A DNA stretch of 64,000 bases from Budorcas taxicolor (taxonomy: Eukaryota; Chordata; Mammalia; Artiodactyla; Bovidae). Below are positions 33,443-45,231 of this stretch, piece by piece; the stretch's first letter is position 1; every line of letters starts with the position of its first letter. Below the pieces are notes generated by a model. The model worked only from the letters and a program-made list of their open reading frames with translations, searched no databases and was not told where the DNA came from. Where the stretch lies: NCBI RefSeq assembly GCF_023091745.1, contig NC_068933.1:15380001-15444000 (forward strand). The letters are read 5' to 3'. A program made the translations under genes and the position numbers.

Positions 33443-34489
33443 CAGTCAGTTCAGTTCAGTCGCTCAGTCATGTCCGACTCTTTGCAACCCCATGGACTGC
33501 AGCACACCAGGCCTCCATGTCCATCACCAACTCCTGGAGTTCACTCAAACTCATGTCCATTGAGTTTGTGATGCCATCCAACCATCTCATCCTCTGTCGT
33601 CCCCTTCTCCTCCCACCTTCAATCCTTCCCAGCATCAGGGTCTTTTCAAATGAGTCAGTTCTTCGCATTAGGTGGGCAAAGGATTGGAGTTTCAGCTTCA
33701 ACATCAGTCCTTCCAATGAACATTCAGGACTGATCTCCTTTAGAATGGACTGGTTGGATCTCTTTGCAGTCCAAGGGACTCTCAAAAGTCTTTTCCAACA
33801 CCACAGTTTAAAAGCATCAGTTCTTCAGCACTCAGCTTTCTTTATAGTACGACTCTCATATCCATACATGACTACTGGAAAAACCATAGCCTTGACTAGA
33901 TGGATCTTTGTTGGCAACGTAATGTCTCTGCTTTTTAATATGCTATCTAGGCTGGTCATAACTTTCCTTCCAAGGGGTAAGTGTCTTAATTTCATGGCTG
34001 CAATCACCATCTACAGTGATTTTGGAGCCCCCCAAAATAATGTCTGCCACTGTTTCCACTGTTTCCCCATCTGTTTGCCATGAAGTGATGGGACTGGATC
34101 CCATGATCTTAGTTTTCTGAATGTTGAGCTTTAAGCCAACTTTTTCACCCTCCTCTTTCAGTTTCAAGAGACTCTTTAGTTCTCTTTCACTTTCTGCCAT
34201 AAGGGTGGTGTCGTCTGCATATCTGAGGTGATTGATAGTTCTCTTGGCAGTCTTGAATCCAGCTTGTGCTTCATCCAGCCAAGCGTTTCTCATGATGTAC
34301 TCTGCATAAGTTAAATAAGCAGGGTGACAATATACAGCCTTGACGTACTCCTTTTCCTATCTGAAACCAGTCTGTTGTTCCATGTCCAGTTCTAACTGTT
34401 GCTTCCTGAGCTGCATACAGGCTTCTCAAGAGACAGGTCAGGTGGTCTGGTATTCCCATCTCTTTCAGAATTTTCCACAGTTTGTTTTC
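33443..34489 (-). mobile_element. 5'-truncated BovB (RTE) LINE with broken reverse transcriptase
   Basis: On the minus strand it starts near ACAAACTGTGGAAAATTCTG and ends in the CTGAACTGAACTGA-like tail at 33443. Translated pieces show RT palm motifs IGKGVRQGCILSPCLFNL (about 34300-34360) and LRYADDTTLMAESE with the YADD catalytic box (about 34190-34240), then the C-terminal NQSILKEISPECSLEGL segment. Frames are interrupted by stops and frameshifts, and the endonuclease and N-terminal RT are absent, so it is inactive. It is flanked by 75-bp direct repeats. Confidence 0.95.
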
Positions 34490-34564
34490 CTTTCCTGTCT
34501 GACTCTTATACTGCTCCTTCAACACCCAGAGGCCAACCTGGTCCATGTCTTATTTATCATACTT
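34490..34564. repeat. 75-bp direct repeat, right copy
   Basis: Partner of 33368-33442 with 7 substitutions and no indels. It lies immediately beyond the truncated 5' end of the BovB. Confidence 0.95.
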
Positions 34565-35454
34565 AGAATATTCTAATTTTTCAATATACTTTTAGTGACA
34601 GCCTAGAACAGTGTCTGAACAGATGTTGAAAGACTGGCTAGTGTAAAGTCTGGGTTTTCATTCATCTTTTCAATACCAGGCATTACTGACTTAGTATGAC
34701 TTCAGAAAAATTTAAGTTATTTTGATTAAATGTTGGCATTAAAAAGAATTATCAAGAAACATCCTGAATTCATCTGGTATTTTAGGGTGGATTCTCACTA
34801 CCTGTTCAAGAATGTCTTTATTCTCCCTTCACATGTGATTGATTGTTTGGCTAAGTTTAAGCATCTTTGAAGTCATTTTCCTTTTAAATTATCAAGGTCT
34901 TCTTTTGTCTTGTCTTCTTGCCCCAATTCACCCCCACTATACTCCACGGAAGGAGAGAGCTAGAGAATACCCAAAGCTGCACAGGATGAGGAGCTGGGAA
35001 GCTGGCAGGAACTGGGATGAATCATTCTGCTCCCATGGTGTCCGTCATGGCCCCTCTGTTAGTTGTTATAAATCACTCTGTGCAGTGGGGGATAGGGAGG
35101 TGGGTGGTGGGGTGCTGTGTTCTTTGCAGAATCAGGCTTCACCACCTGCCCCAGGTCTCTCCTCTCATCACTCTGACTGCTGGACGCATCATTCTGGCCC
35201 TCTGGCTCTGCTCTGCCTCATCTGACTTTTATTCTCCTTTCTAACTTGCTCATTGCTAAATACAGAGTCGCAAGAAACAAATAGGATTTTCCCAGCTCAT
35301 CTTTCTGAGCCAGATGAGATACATCATAAGTTGCTAGTAACTGTATACCTGGCCTGCCCTAAATGCCAGCTAGAGTAGAGACCCTTGGCATTATATGGCT
35401 TTCAAAATGTTGCCGATATAATAGGTACAAAGTAGTCACTTATTATTGTCTTAA
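34565..35454. other. No gene recognised
   Basis: A 128-codon frame at 34839-35225 and overlapping frames lack a domain. No repeat is assigned. Confidence 0.4.
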
Positions 35455-35660
35455 TGTGCATTACTTTAGTTACTTATGAAATCGAACTTCTCTTCATGTC
35501 CAGTGGTCTTTTGAGTCATCTCTTCCATTAATTTCCTGTTCATAGGTCTTGCCTATTTTCTCTATTGAGATTTGTTGTCTTAGTGTAGAATTTTAAACAA
35601 AATGTCTGTGAAAAGTATTTTTTAAATTTTTATATATTTAAACATAATTAAATTTGGTAC
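35455..35660 (-). mobile_element. L1 LINE fragment, diverged
   Basis: CCATTAATTTCCTGTTCATA, GGTCTTGCCTATTTTCTCTA and TTGAGATTTGTTGTCTTAGT resemble the reverse of L1 ORF2 near its end. Confidence 0.5.
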
Positions 35661-36424
35661 CTAATTAATAGTTAATAAGTTATCCTTTATAAAGGGAAAC
35701 CAGTAATTCACTGCCAGTTGTTTTGGTTTTTATTATGAAGAATGTGGGTAAAAATCCACGTGTCTAATTTTGAAAATTTTTTTCAGTATAAATGTGTATA
35801 CTGCCACCCTACAATATGAAGAATGATTTTCTAAAACAAAATCTAAAATCATATAAATCACATTCCCCTTTTAAAATGTTGTCAGCAAAAGTGCCTTTCA
35901 AAATTACTATTACTTTTATCTCTAAAATAGCAAGTATCATTAAAGAAAAAGAAATGGTGAGGAACTGTTGTCTGCAACGAACATATATTGCTTGTAAAAT
36001 TAGAAAGAAAACAATAAGTGTCTTTAAAAATGAAAATAAAAGGCCTGAGGAGCTGATGCAGATACAAGGAGACTTAGGAGACTGACTGAAAGCTGCGTGT
36101 GATCCTGGATTGGGCACTGGATCAGGAAGAAAGATTCCCTGAAGTCTGCTCTGGAGACAATTCGTGCATTTGAAAATGGACTCTGTGATATTTAATAGTG
36201 TTGTTCCCATTCTGTATTATAGTATAATTTTAAAAATAGATGTCTTTGTTCTTAGGAAACATATGTTGAAGTATTTAGGGTAAAGGGCCATGGACTCTGC
36301 AATGTACTTTCAAATGGTTCAGCAGAAAGAATAATAATGCATAATAGTTAATATATTTGTCTTTTTTTTTTTAAGTATCCATCTTATGTGTGCATGTTCA
36401 TGGTACAATTTACCACTTATAAGA
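35661..36424. other. No gene recognised
   Basis: AT-rich; frames of 97 codons (plus) and 133 codons (minus) overlap at 35792-36210 without recognisable domains. Confidence 0.35.
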
Positions 36425-36528
36425 ATAGATAGGGACATATGTATACTCATGGCTGATTAACATTGTTGTATGGCAGAAACCAACCTTACATTGTAAAGCA
36501 ATTATTCTCCAATTAAAAATAAAAATAG
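36425..36528 (+). mobile_element. L1 3' terminal fragment
   Basis: GGGACATATGTATACTCATG, GCTGATTAACATTGTTGTAT, GGCAGAAACCAACCTTACAT and AAGCAATTATTCTCCAATTA form the ruminant L1 3' end. Confidence 0.85.
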
Positions 36529-36530
36529 GG

Positions 36531-36655
36531 ACTTCCCTAGTGGTCCAGTGGCTAAGACTCTGAGCTCCCAATGCAGGGGGCCCAGGTTCGAACCCTGGTC
36601 AAGGAACTAGATCCTACATGCTGCAACTAAGACCCAGCACAGCCAAATTAAAAAA
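36531..36655 (+). mobile_element. CHR-type tRNA-derived SINE
   Basis: GGACTTCCCTAGTGGTCCAG (A box region), GGTTCGAACCCTGG (B box) and GGAACTAGATCCTACATGCT, ending in a long A run. It abuts the L1 tail, so it probably inserted in the A-rich end. Confidence 0.92.
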
Positions 36656-36734
36656 AAAATACTAAAAATAAAGACTAAAGAAAATAGATGACGACTAGAT
36701 TCATGTAAACCTATGTACACATCTATCCATCAAT

Positions 36735-36892
36735 CTATCGAAGGCTAAGACAGATGTGGCAGAATACTAACACCTAGTGAATCTTAGGTGAAGGGTATTC
36801 CAGGTTATTTTTTTATTCTTTGCACTTTTCTGTAAGTTTGAAGTTATTTGTTTTTAAGATAAAAAGTTTTTAAAAATAAAATAAAACAAGTG
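36735..36892 (+). mobile_element. L1 3' UTR fragment
   Basis: GTGAATCTTAGGTGAAGGGT, GCACTTTTCTGTAAGTTTGA and AGTTATTTGTTTTTAAGATA match the 3' end of older mammalian L1 subfamilies. Confidence 0.65.
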
Positions 36893-38439
36893 TTTAGAAC
36901 AAAAACAGATTTAAGGTAAGATTACTTGATGGGAGACAAAGTTAAAACTAAAGTTATTAAGTTCTAGACTAAGATGATACTGATTAGTGTTATGAAGAGG
37001 CTACTTTGGTAGAGAGTATTAAAAACATTCTGTACTTTCAGAGAAGTTTGTTGTTTCCGTACATTTACTGCTTTCCTATATCCTGATAGTAAGCCACGTA
37101 TCCCTTGTTTCCCATATAGAAATCCTTCTTAATCTGGTTCCTTCACTGCTGTAAAAATTCAGCAAGATCACTGCTGATTGAAGCAGTATTCTGCAGTCAC
37201 ACTGAGCCCTACAGCCTCTGCAGCTGGGTTACAGTCTTCCAAGGGACCCCATCCCTGTCGTAACAAAGAAGCTCTTTGTACAACTAAGAGAACAGAACTT
37301 GAGCATGGTTTGTTTAATGGGATAGTACAGACTGTTATAAAGCTTAGACTGAATTTTCTAATTCCTAGCAACACAGAGAATATGCCAAAGAATCTTTCTA
37401 AATTTTGCATAATTAGATATGTTAGCAATAACATGAAAAATGTGCTTTTAAGTGGGACCAAGATGGGAAGTGTGACAGCTACCCTGGATGGGATTAGAAA
37501 GAGGCTTGGGGTACCTCTGTTAAGCAAATGGGATTTATTTCTAAACTTCCATCCTCCAAGAAATATATGCTGGGAATCCAACTGACTCACAGGCTATTAG
37601 TCAATGCCTTCATATCCTCTGAGGAAGTCTAAGCTTGATAAGGATCCAGAATGACCTTGATAAATCAGAGGTACCTGAAACCAAAACAAACCCAGCAGAG
37701 TGAAGGCTTTATGGACATCCACTTACTGACTGAATTACAAATGAGAAAATGATTACAGAAGAACAAAACCTTACTAGAGGGCAAATGATAAGAATATAAA
37801 TATCAGCTACATAAAAATGTTTTTAAAAGCTGAATATAAAGTGAAATCTGTTAACACAAAAATATCATATGTGTACCACAGAAGTAAATTCCATTGGTAG
37901 TTCTGAGAACCCACTAGAAATTCTGTATCCCCTCTGGATGAAGAGGAAAGAGGAAACTGTAACAGAAGGTACAGAAAGAAGATTTAGCCAGGCTTAAATA
38001 CAGAGAACGTGGTCTTGACTGGCTAATAATAACAATGTTGTTTTAAGCATTTCGTGTTTCTCAAAGCTCTGGGCTTGCAGATACCTTTAATTGCAGGTGC
38101 TTTCAAGTGTGACTTTATCTGAAAATGTCCATTAATATGTGTCAGTACCAGGTGGGGGTAAGAAATAGTGTTAGCCAATAGCAAAAGGGAAAACCTAATC
38201 TACAGTGAACTTTCCACACCCACCAGTCCCTCAGCCCTGGTAACCCCCACCCCAAGCAAATACATCTTGCTTGCTCCCCCTTCCTGCCTTTCCTCACCCG
38301 CAAAGAAAAGCACCCTTGGCTTTTATTAATATTAAGCCCACAGGGTGAGAGATTCTTCGAGCCCCGTATAGCAAAGGCTGCACTTGGTCCCAAGGAATTT
38401 GACTGTTTGTACTTCATAATGATAAGCTTGAAAAGCTAC
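36893..38439. other. No gene; overlapping antisense open frames
   Basis: 37178-37585 (plus, 135 codons) and 37168-37590 (minus, 140 codons) are simultaneously open. Neither product shows a known domain, signal peptide or family resemblance to me. No splice context is evident. Confidence 0.35.
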
Positions 38440-38900
38440 CTAGAAAGAGGCAGCTGGTGGCTTTTGCTCTCCTACAAGGGGCCGGGCTTTGTTCTCTGAG
38501 AGGCACTCTGACCAGATGAACAGAGTGTCTCTCGAAGGAGCGTTTCCACCTCCCGTTGTTTCCTTATGGAGACAGCGGCTCCCGGGTACCTACGGGCTAC
38601 GTGGCACAGCGCCTGACCCCACAGCAAACCACAGGCTCAGGCGTCACCACATTATTGAATTAGTAACGAAGCCCCATCAGCCCGGGCAAACAACTCCCGG
38701 AGAGAAGCACTCTAAAACAAATGCCGCTGGTTTCACCTGAGCCACCGAAACAAATCATGAGGCACGAGGTGAAACTTGGCAGGCTCTGCGAGCTCTGAAG
38801 AGGCAGTTGCCAAAGCCCTCAGCCACCAAACACACAAATCTCAGAGGAATGCAAATTAGCAGGGGTCGCCCTTTGCCCTTTAGACGTTTTTTCTGATGTA
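38440..38900. promoter_or_regulatory. CpG-richer low-repeat block with octamer
   Basis: GC content and CpG density rise (CGGCTCCCGGGTACCTACGG, GGCGTCACC, GCCCGGGC). It contains a RUNX-type AACCACA (38627-38633) and a perfect octamer in ATGCAAATTAG (38849-38859). There is no repeat-family match. The composition suggests a regulatory element, but this is inference only. Confidence 0.25.
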
Positions 38901-39127
38901 ACTGTTCAGTAAGATTTATTCATCAAAGTGAACAAATAATGAGGTCTGAGTAATACATGATTTAGTACATATTTTAGGATCCAAGTGTTTGATACCAAAT
39001 GAGAAAAATGTTGAAAACAAACTAAAAACCATAGGGACAAAATGTGCTAGAGTTAGGAGATGCATAGCTGAAAGCCTCCCAGGGACGGCATACACAGCTA
39101 GAAGAAACGAACAGCCTGTGTGCCCAT
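38901..39127. other. No feature
   Basis: Short unassigned AT-rich stretch. Confidence 0.4.
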
Positions 39128-39338
39128 GCAGGGGCTTCCTGGGTGGCTCGGTGATTAAGAATCCACCTGTAATGCAGGAGCCACAGGAGACACGTGTTCT
39201 ACCCCTGGGCCGGGGAGATTCCCTGGAGGAGGGCATGGCAACCCGCTCCAGTATTCTTGCCTGGAGAATCCCATGGACAGAGGAGCCTGGTGGGCTGCAG
39301 TCCATGGCGTTACATGATTGAAGCGGCTTAGCAAGCAT
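39128..39338 (+). mobile_element. Bov-tA SINE
   Basis: Head GGGGCTTCCTGGGTGGCTCG with a diverged B box (TGTTCTACCCC), Bov-A body GGAGGAGGGCATGGCAACCC, end GAAGCGGCTTAGCAAGCATG. Confidence 0.92.
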
Positions 39339-39949
39339 GCACGCAGAATACTGAATGGGAGCTCCCTTTTTTCAGGGTAGAATTGTAATCCAGAATGGTA
39401 ATTATTCTACCGAATCTACCCAGAGCAGAATTCATTTCTCATGCTGTCTAAAGTCCTAATTGCCAGATAGTTCCCTTGAAATGATAGTTGGATAGAATAT
39501 TCTCCTTTTAGGCCTTTTCTACATCAAAAGGAAGACGATTAACTCTGTAAACAGTCCTTGTGGGTTTAAATTAGCACAGAATATCATTTCATACCAGCTT
39601 TACCAGAGGAGGGATAAAGAGTTGATAACTAAACTATATTTTGAAAGATATGGAGGCCTTGATGAGGGAAAGACAAAAAAAAAAAAATCTATAAACCAAG
39701 GGAATGACATGAGCCAAGTGTAAGATATATGAGGGACCTTGGTGGATTTTCTTTCAAAAATTGGGTGAAGTGACTGTATTCCCTGAGTGTCTCATAGGAC
39801 TTTGATGAGGATCAAATAAGATAGTATGACCCAGCTCAGGGTGGCCCTTTCAAGAAAGAGTCACATTTTCCTTCAAGGCTTCTACAACTGGGCTTTTGAA
39901 AGTGATGCTGCTCACAGACAGGGCCCTGGGGCACCCCACTTCCTACGGG
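39339..39949. other. No gene; A13 run
   Basis: Poly(A) at about 39675-39687. Otherwise unassigned. Confidence 0.4.
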
Positions 39950-40072
39950 ATGATAAACTTCATCGGAACAGGAATCATGTCTGTTTCATCATCACCCTGT
40001 TTCGATTGCTTAGCATAGCACCTGGCACGCAGAAACAGACACGGTGGCTGAACAGATGAATGAATGAATGGG
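39950..40072 (+). mobile_element. L2 LINE 3' end
   Basis: GAATCATGTCTGTTTCATCA, GCATAGCACCTGGCACGCAG and terminal GATGAATGAATGAATGGG correspond to the L2 3' terminus. Confidence 0.7.
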
Positions 40073-40379
40073 TTGGGGATATCCTGGGTTTATTGTATCT
40101 TCCTTCATGGCCGCCCCTCTATGCAATGCAACAAACATCCCCCTAACCTGTACTACCTGCCAAGAACCTCATCAGGTGTCAGGTTACTCAATTACAGCTC
40201 TCCTTCTGACAGAGGAAAATACAAGTGACTCAAGGAGCTACATTACAATGGGACTTGCTCTTAGGTACAATTATGCCCAGGGAGCCAGAGAAAAATGACT
40301 ACGGGCTGTACTCGACCTGGGCTAAGAGGACTAGGAGGGGTTTTTCATTCTGGGCACTGGGGGACAGGGCAGCCAGCAG
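40073..40379. other. No gene recognised
   Basis: Unassigned; short overlapping frames only. Confidence 0.35.
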
Positions 40380-40620
40380 AGCTCAGGGACAGGAGAGCAA
40401 GTGTGAAGTTTGTAGGACCTCAGTTGAGTGTGGTGGAAACACGGGCCGGGGCAGGCGTGAAAGATGAGACCGAAAAGGCAGACGTGGGGCAGTTTGTGAA
40501 ATACCTTGTTCTACTTGTTAAGGACTTTGGACTTTCAGGAAATGGGAAGCCATAACAGAGTTTTAAAAAGACCAAAGATGTGACCATATTTGTACTTTAG
40601 GAAGATAACTCTGGGACACA
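40380..40620 (-). mobile_element. L2 LINE fragment
   Basis: GGACTTTGGACTTTCAGGAA, ATGGGAAGCCATAACAGAGT, TTTAAAAAGACCAAAGATGT and GAAGATAACTCTGGGACA follow the reverse L2 order. Confidence 0.65.
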
Positions 40621-40684
40621 TTTACCAAGGCAATACATTTTAGTGGAGCAACTCCTTGAGCTGGGTGTTTTGATGGCTTTTTTT

Positions 40685-40790
40685 AACAGACCTTTACTGA
40701 ACATCTTCTTTATGTGAGGTATTAGATCAGGTGCCAAAGACTTGCCAGCAAAATGAAAGACTCATAAATCATAAGACATATCCTTATTTT
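40685..40790 (-). mobile_element. L2 LINE 3' fragment
   Basis: CAGACCTTTACTGAACATCT, TCTTTATGTGAGGTATTAGA and AGCAAAATGAAAGACTCATA resemble reverse L2 (TTTATTGAGCACCTACTATGTGCC). Confidence 0.5.
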
Positions 40791-41932
40791 ACATTCCTCT
40801 AAAGATTAAAAAAAAAAAGCTTGCCAATAAACTGGTGACACAATGTTCCATTTTATGTTTGAATACTATTTGTTGGAAGAGTTCTTTTAAATGGATGTGG
40901 AGTGAATCTCGTCATCTCTCACTCTGGGCACACAAAAGAGAAAGAACGAAAAAGTAGTTAAGATATTCCTAAAATTCCTCACGTTCAGTGTTCAACTCCT
41001 CTGAATATTTAGATGCCCTCTTTCCTCATGACACACACAGTATTGTCACCTGTTTAGTGGTAATTTTTAAAACTTGGCCTTTAACCTTGAACCTGGCAGG
41101 TCCCCACTTGCCCTCTGCCAGGAGCTGGGCTAGGAGAGCCGGTTTAGGACTGCTGGCCCAGTCCCGCCCCGGAGCCCCTTCTCACCCCCACTGCAGGCTC
41201 ACCACCTTGCCTTTCTGCCGAGGTAGTTTTCCTTTCTTTTGTGTGTGTTTCTATGTTCTTGCTCCCCAACCCCTCCTGCCACCTTTGTGGATCAAGACCA
41301 GGTCCCAACCACAGTCAGAAAACAACACCATGTACAGTGGCATGCCTTGACCAGTCTCTAATTTTCACTGTTGTGAAAGTGATTGGATTTAGAATGAAAC
41401 AAATGGTTTTACATTAAAAAAAAATGTTGGCCAAAAAAAAAACACACAAAAAACAAAACTTGGCCAGTTTTAGAATCACTTAGAAAAGTGGTAAAGTTAG
41501 AGCCCCAAGTCATGCTTCATTCTGAAAAGCCTGGGCTTCCACGTTCTTTGCTGTTATTCCAGGAGATTCTAGGGCACCTGACGTTTGCAAGTCACTGCTC
41601 TATGCCACCAGGAGGGCTGTTGGCACAGGAGCACTGCTAGAAGTGCTGTGCCTCTTCTGTGTTCAGAACACTCCCTGATGTCCGGTGAGTGTCGATGTCC
41701 ACACATGTGGCAAGAGCGTCAAGAGTGCTGCTGCCTGGCTGAGAGGCATATGGTTTTCTGAAATGTTTCAGTGGCAGAAAGCATTATCTCAGAATTATTG
41801 AAAGACGATTATTTCCTTTTAGAAATAGAATGGGAACTTTACAATGTAGGCAGGGAATTCATTAAAGATAATGATTACTTGAATTCTGTCATAGGGAAGT
41901 GACTAAATCGATTATGGTTCTTCTACACCTAG
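40791..41932. other. No gene; possible MER5 trace
   Basis: 41470-41605 (TTTTAGAATCACTTAG .. CAAGTCACTGCTCT) weakly recalls a MER5-type hAT MITE. A-rich interruptions lie at 41410-41455. The 120-codon frame at 40988-41350 has no domain. Confidence 0.35.
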
Positions 41933-42140
41933 GAAGCTTTCCAGGTGGCTCAGTGTTAAAGAATCCACCTGCGATGGAGACGCAGGTTTGAGCCCTGGTT
42001 TGGGGAGATCCCCTGGGATAGGGAATGGCAACCCACTCCAGTATTCTTGCCTGGAAAATTCCATGGACAGAGGAGCCTGCCAGGCTACTATCCATGGGGT
42101 CGCAAAAGAGCTGGACGTGACTGAGTGGCTGAGCACTCTA
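41933..42140 (+). mobile_element. Bov-tA SINE
   Basis: Head AGCTTTCCAGGTGGCTCAGT, B box GGTTTGAGCCC, body GGGAATGGCAACCCACTCCA, end GACTGAGTGGCTGAGCACTC. Confidence 0.92.
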
Positions 42141-43829
42141 CTCCTTTACAGCCAGGATATGTTTAGTGTTTAACAGTAATTAGGCAGTATGATATCTTTA
42201 GAATGTGTTCTATGAGAGGCTGTTCAAAAAGGGCACCACAGGCCAAAACAGTGTGGGAAACCCTGTGAACTGTGTCTCTTTGGTAGTTTCATGGTGTACT
42301 TGAGCATTTTGAAAGACATGAAAGAGCAATCAAGATCCTATTTGACTTTTAATATAGAATTGTCCTATTTATAGCACAGAAGATGTTCATATTAGATTTA
42401 CATAAATAGCAACAGCCATAAACCCATAAAAATAATGCAGTGGCACAATTTCATTTTTGTAAGTAAAATTTGGAATATATTTTCATGGAAGAAATATAGG
42501 ATTTATACTAAACATTACCCATATTTAATAATGGGTGATTGGATGATATACAAATTGTCTTTATTTGTGTTGAATTGTATACTCTTCAATAAATGGACAT
42601 ATTTTCTGTAAGAGAAGTTATTAAAATAGTAATAATGAACTGACTATATGAAAACATCAAAGAAAAATTTGAGTTTTACTGATCTGTTCTCCATGGGAAG
42701 CTTTGATGAATATAATTTCAATGAGAAGGTAGAAACCTGTTTTATGAGACATTGTCAATTCGCATCAGGCTGGGAGGGGAGTGTTAGTCATAAATTATAG
42801 TAAAAGGAGAGAGGAACAGAATAAATGTAGGCACTGGGTGTGATTCTTATCTGTCTTTTTCAAGGTCATATATTTATGGAATTGAGATTTTAAAACAAAT
42901 GAGTCAGACTTTGTCTATAGTTTGGTATAAAGGCCAAGTAGAGAATTCAGTGTATTGGACCTCAAAACTTTGTTCGGCTGTTGAAGAGAAATATCCTGAA
43001 ATGAATAGTCTGCAGCTGACGCTGCTGCGGTGTGTGTGCTCAGCCATGACCGAGCGAGTGAGCATGCAGCACATAGCTGTTTGGGGAGCACAGTTCAACC
43101 CATAACAGTTATGGTGTTGTAACTATCATTTCTTTTGGAGCAAAAAGTTGTAGCTCTCAATCCAGAGCTGGGGCTGCAGAGAACTGAAACATGGATAATA
43201 TCAAACAGGATGTTTATTTAGATGCCCTTTTTCTTTCCCTCCACCGAATTGCCTAGAAGATTCTTCTACCAGATACAGACTGAATCTACCATGATAAAAT
43301 TGAAGCAGCGACAACACAAAGGGATATAATTGTATGTTGAAGAGATCCTACCAAATCTCTTCCAGACTGAATGCTTTTTTCCAGAAGAATCTTCCAAAGC
43401 AAAATTCTCCAAGCCCATATATTCTCACTTCAAAATATGTTCTCCTCCCATGTGGCTGTGGACAGTCTGATGCCCATGTGTGGATTCTGAGATCCGCCTG
43501 TAGCCTTCCATATTCTGTTTAACCATCAGTTTCTGAGAAAACATGTGTGATTTCATTGCATCTTCAAAGGCAAGCATTGCTTGTGAATCCAGACTCTCTC
43601 AGACTTTACATCATTGTCTGGTTATAGGTCAAGTATGGCAGCATCGGACGCCAGTCATCTAAAGCAGTTATTGCACCTTTCAAATGTACCTAAAATCTCA
43701 GAGAATTATTAGGCACATGGAGAACATCTTTTTGTTGTTCATTTTGTTCAGTGGGTGTTTTTTTTTTCACTGTGTTGAAAATCACTTGCAATTTCAGAGC
43801 ATAGTGTAATGGTCCCATTGCTGTGTCAA
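42141..43829. other. No gene recognised
   Basis: AT-rich. Poly(T) at about 43759-43767. No assigned repeat, exon or RNA. Confidence 0.4.
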
Positions 43830-43965
43830 TGTAATTTATTGAGCAGATTACCATGTGCCAGGCACTATGCTACAAGTTTTATAAATATTAAATCAGTTCC
43901 TCATAGAGACCTGCCAAGTAGGAATTATTTTTATGTGAGAGATGAGAAATTAGGTTTCAAAAATC
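43830..43965 (-). mobile_element. MIR SINE
   Basis: TAATTTATTGAGCAGATTAC, CATGTGCCAGGCACTATGCT, TATTAAATCAGTTCCTCATA and GAGAGATGAGAAATTAGG follow reverse MIR. Confidence 0.78.
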
Positions 43966-44733
43966 ATGATGTCAAAAGTCAGAGAATTACATGATATTTT
44001 TGCCATATGAAATTTCTTATTGAAACACTTTGGAAATTAATTTTCTGTAAATGTAGAGGCTCCTGTGGTTTGTTTGGATCAGATTATTGGAAGTCAGCTA
44101 TAGAGAAATGGTGATGTTTTCAGTGATTTTTTTTTTTTTTGCCATTTATCTAGGATAAATCATTTTGATTGTTCTCATTATAGTTTCTGCATCATAAAAT
44201 ATAAAGTATTATATTTTTTCAATGCTTTAAGGCACTGCACATAGGACTGTGGTGAGGGAGAAAGCGTTATTAGACTTTAAATGCTAAGTTATTTTACTAG
44301 CAACAGTTATGACTTTAATATCAAACTACAGAGTTTCTCCTGACATGAATGAAACAATTTCTGCTTCCAGCTGTTCTATACACAGGGTCTAAGTCCACTG
44401 TGAAGAAAGAGGAGTAATGGTTTTGATTTTCTCTCAGCTGCAGTGACTTCACTTGCTTAAGATTTATTCTCTCTGCTATAGAACATCTTCCTCTAAAACT
44501 CCTACAAAGTGAAATAACTTAGGTCACCACAGGGAGTCTTTCTGCAGTTAATGAAACAAGCTAGCCTGAAAGCATTTCAAGTCCATGGCTTAAGAAGCCA
44601 AACAAGAACTTAATTCAAGCAGAATCAAAGTAGGGGAGCAACATTTAGTCAGCAATATTTAAGTCAGTGACACCTCATCAAATGTGGACTCAAATTCTTG
44701 TAAATTCTTTCACCACATTCATGCATGTACAAT
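43966..44733. other. No gene; poly(T)
   Basis: Poly(T) at about 44128-44141. Remaining sequence unassigned. Confidence 0.4.
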
Positions 44734-45231
44734 GGGTTTCCCTGGTGGCTCAGAGGGTAAAGAATCTGCCTGCAATGCAGGAGACCTGGATTCCATCCCT
44801 GGGTTGGGAAGATCCCCTGGAGAAGGAAATGGCAACCCTCTCCAGTATTCTTGTATGCAGAATTTCACACATTCTCCATGTGGTGCTAGAGGACTCTTGA
44901 GAGTCCCTTGAACAGCAAGGAGATCAAGCCAGTCTATGCTAAAGGAAATAACCCCTGAATATACATTAGAAGGATTGATGCTGAAGCTGAAGCTCCAATA
45001 CTTTGACCACCTGATGCAAAGAGCTGACTTATCGGAAAAGACTCTGATGCTGGGAAAGATTTAGGGCAGGATGAAAAGGGTGTGACAGAGATGAGATGGT
45101 TGGATAGCATCGCCGACTCAATGAATATGAGTTTGAGCAAACTCTGGGAGATAGTGAAGGACGGGGAGGCCTGGCATGCTGCAGTCCATGGGGTCGCAAA
45201 GAGTCATAGACGACTTAGCGACTAAACAACA
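44734..45231 (+). mobile_element. Composite tRNA-head/BovB SINE (ART2-like)
   Basis: A Bov-tA head and partial Bov-A body (GGGTTTCCCTGGTGGCTCAG; B box GGATTCCATCCC; to CCAGTATTCTTG at about 44853) is followed, after about 36 bp of unclear origin, by a BovB 3' end in the same orientation (GGACTCTTGAGAGTCCCTTG..CAGTCCATGGGGTCGCAAAG..GACTAAACAACAG). One head, one BovB-derived tail and no second head suggest a single long SINE of the ART2 kind rather than two insertions. No clear target duplication. Confidence 0.75.

Noticed and set aside
33517..34083. 188-codon plus-strand frame, the longest in the window
   Set aside because: It lies antisense to the BovB reverse transcriptase fragment and is a shadow of that element.
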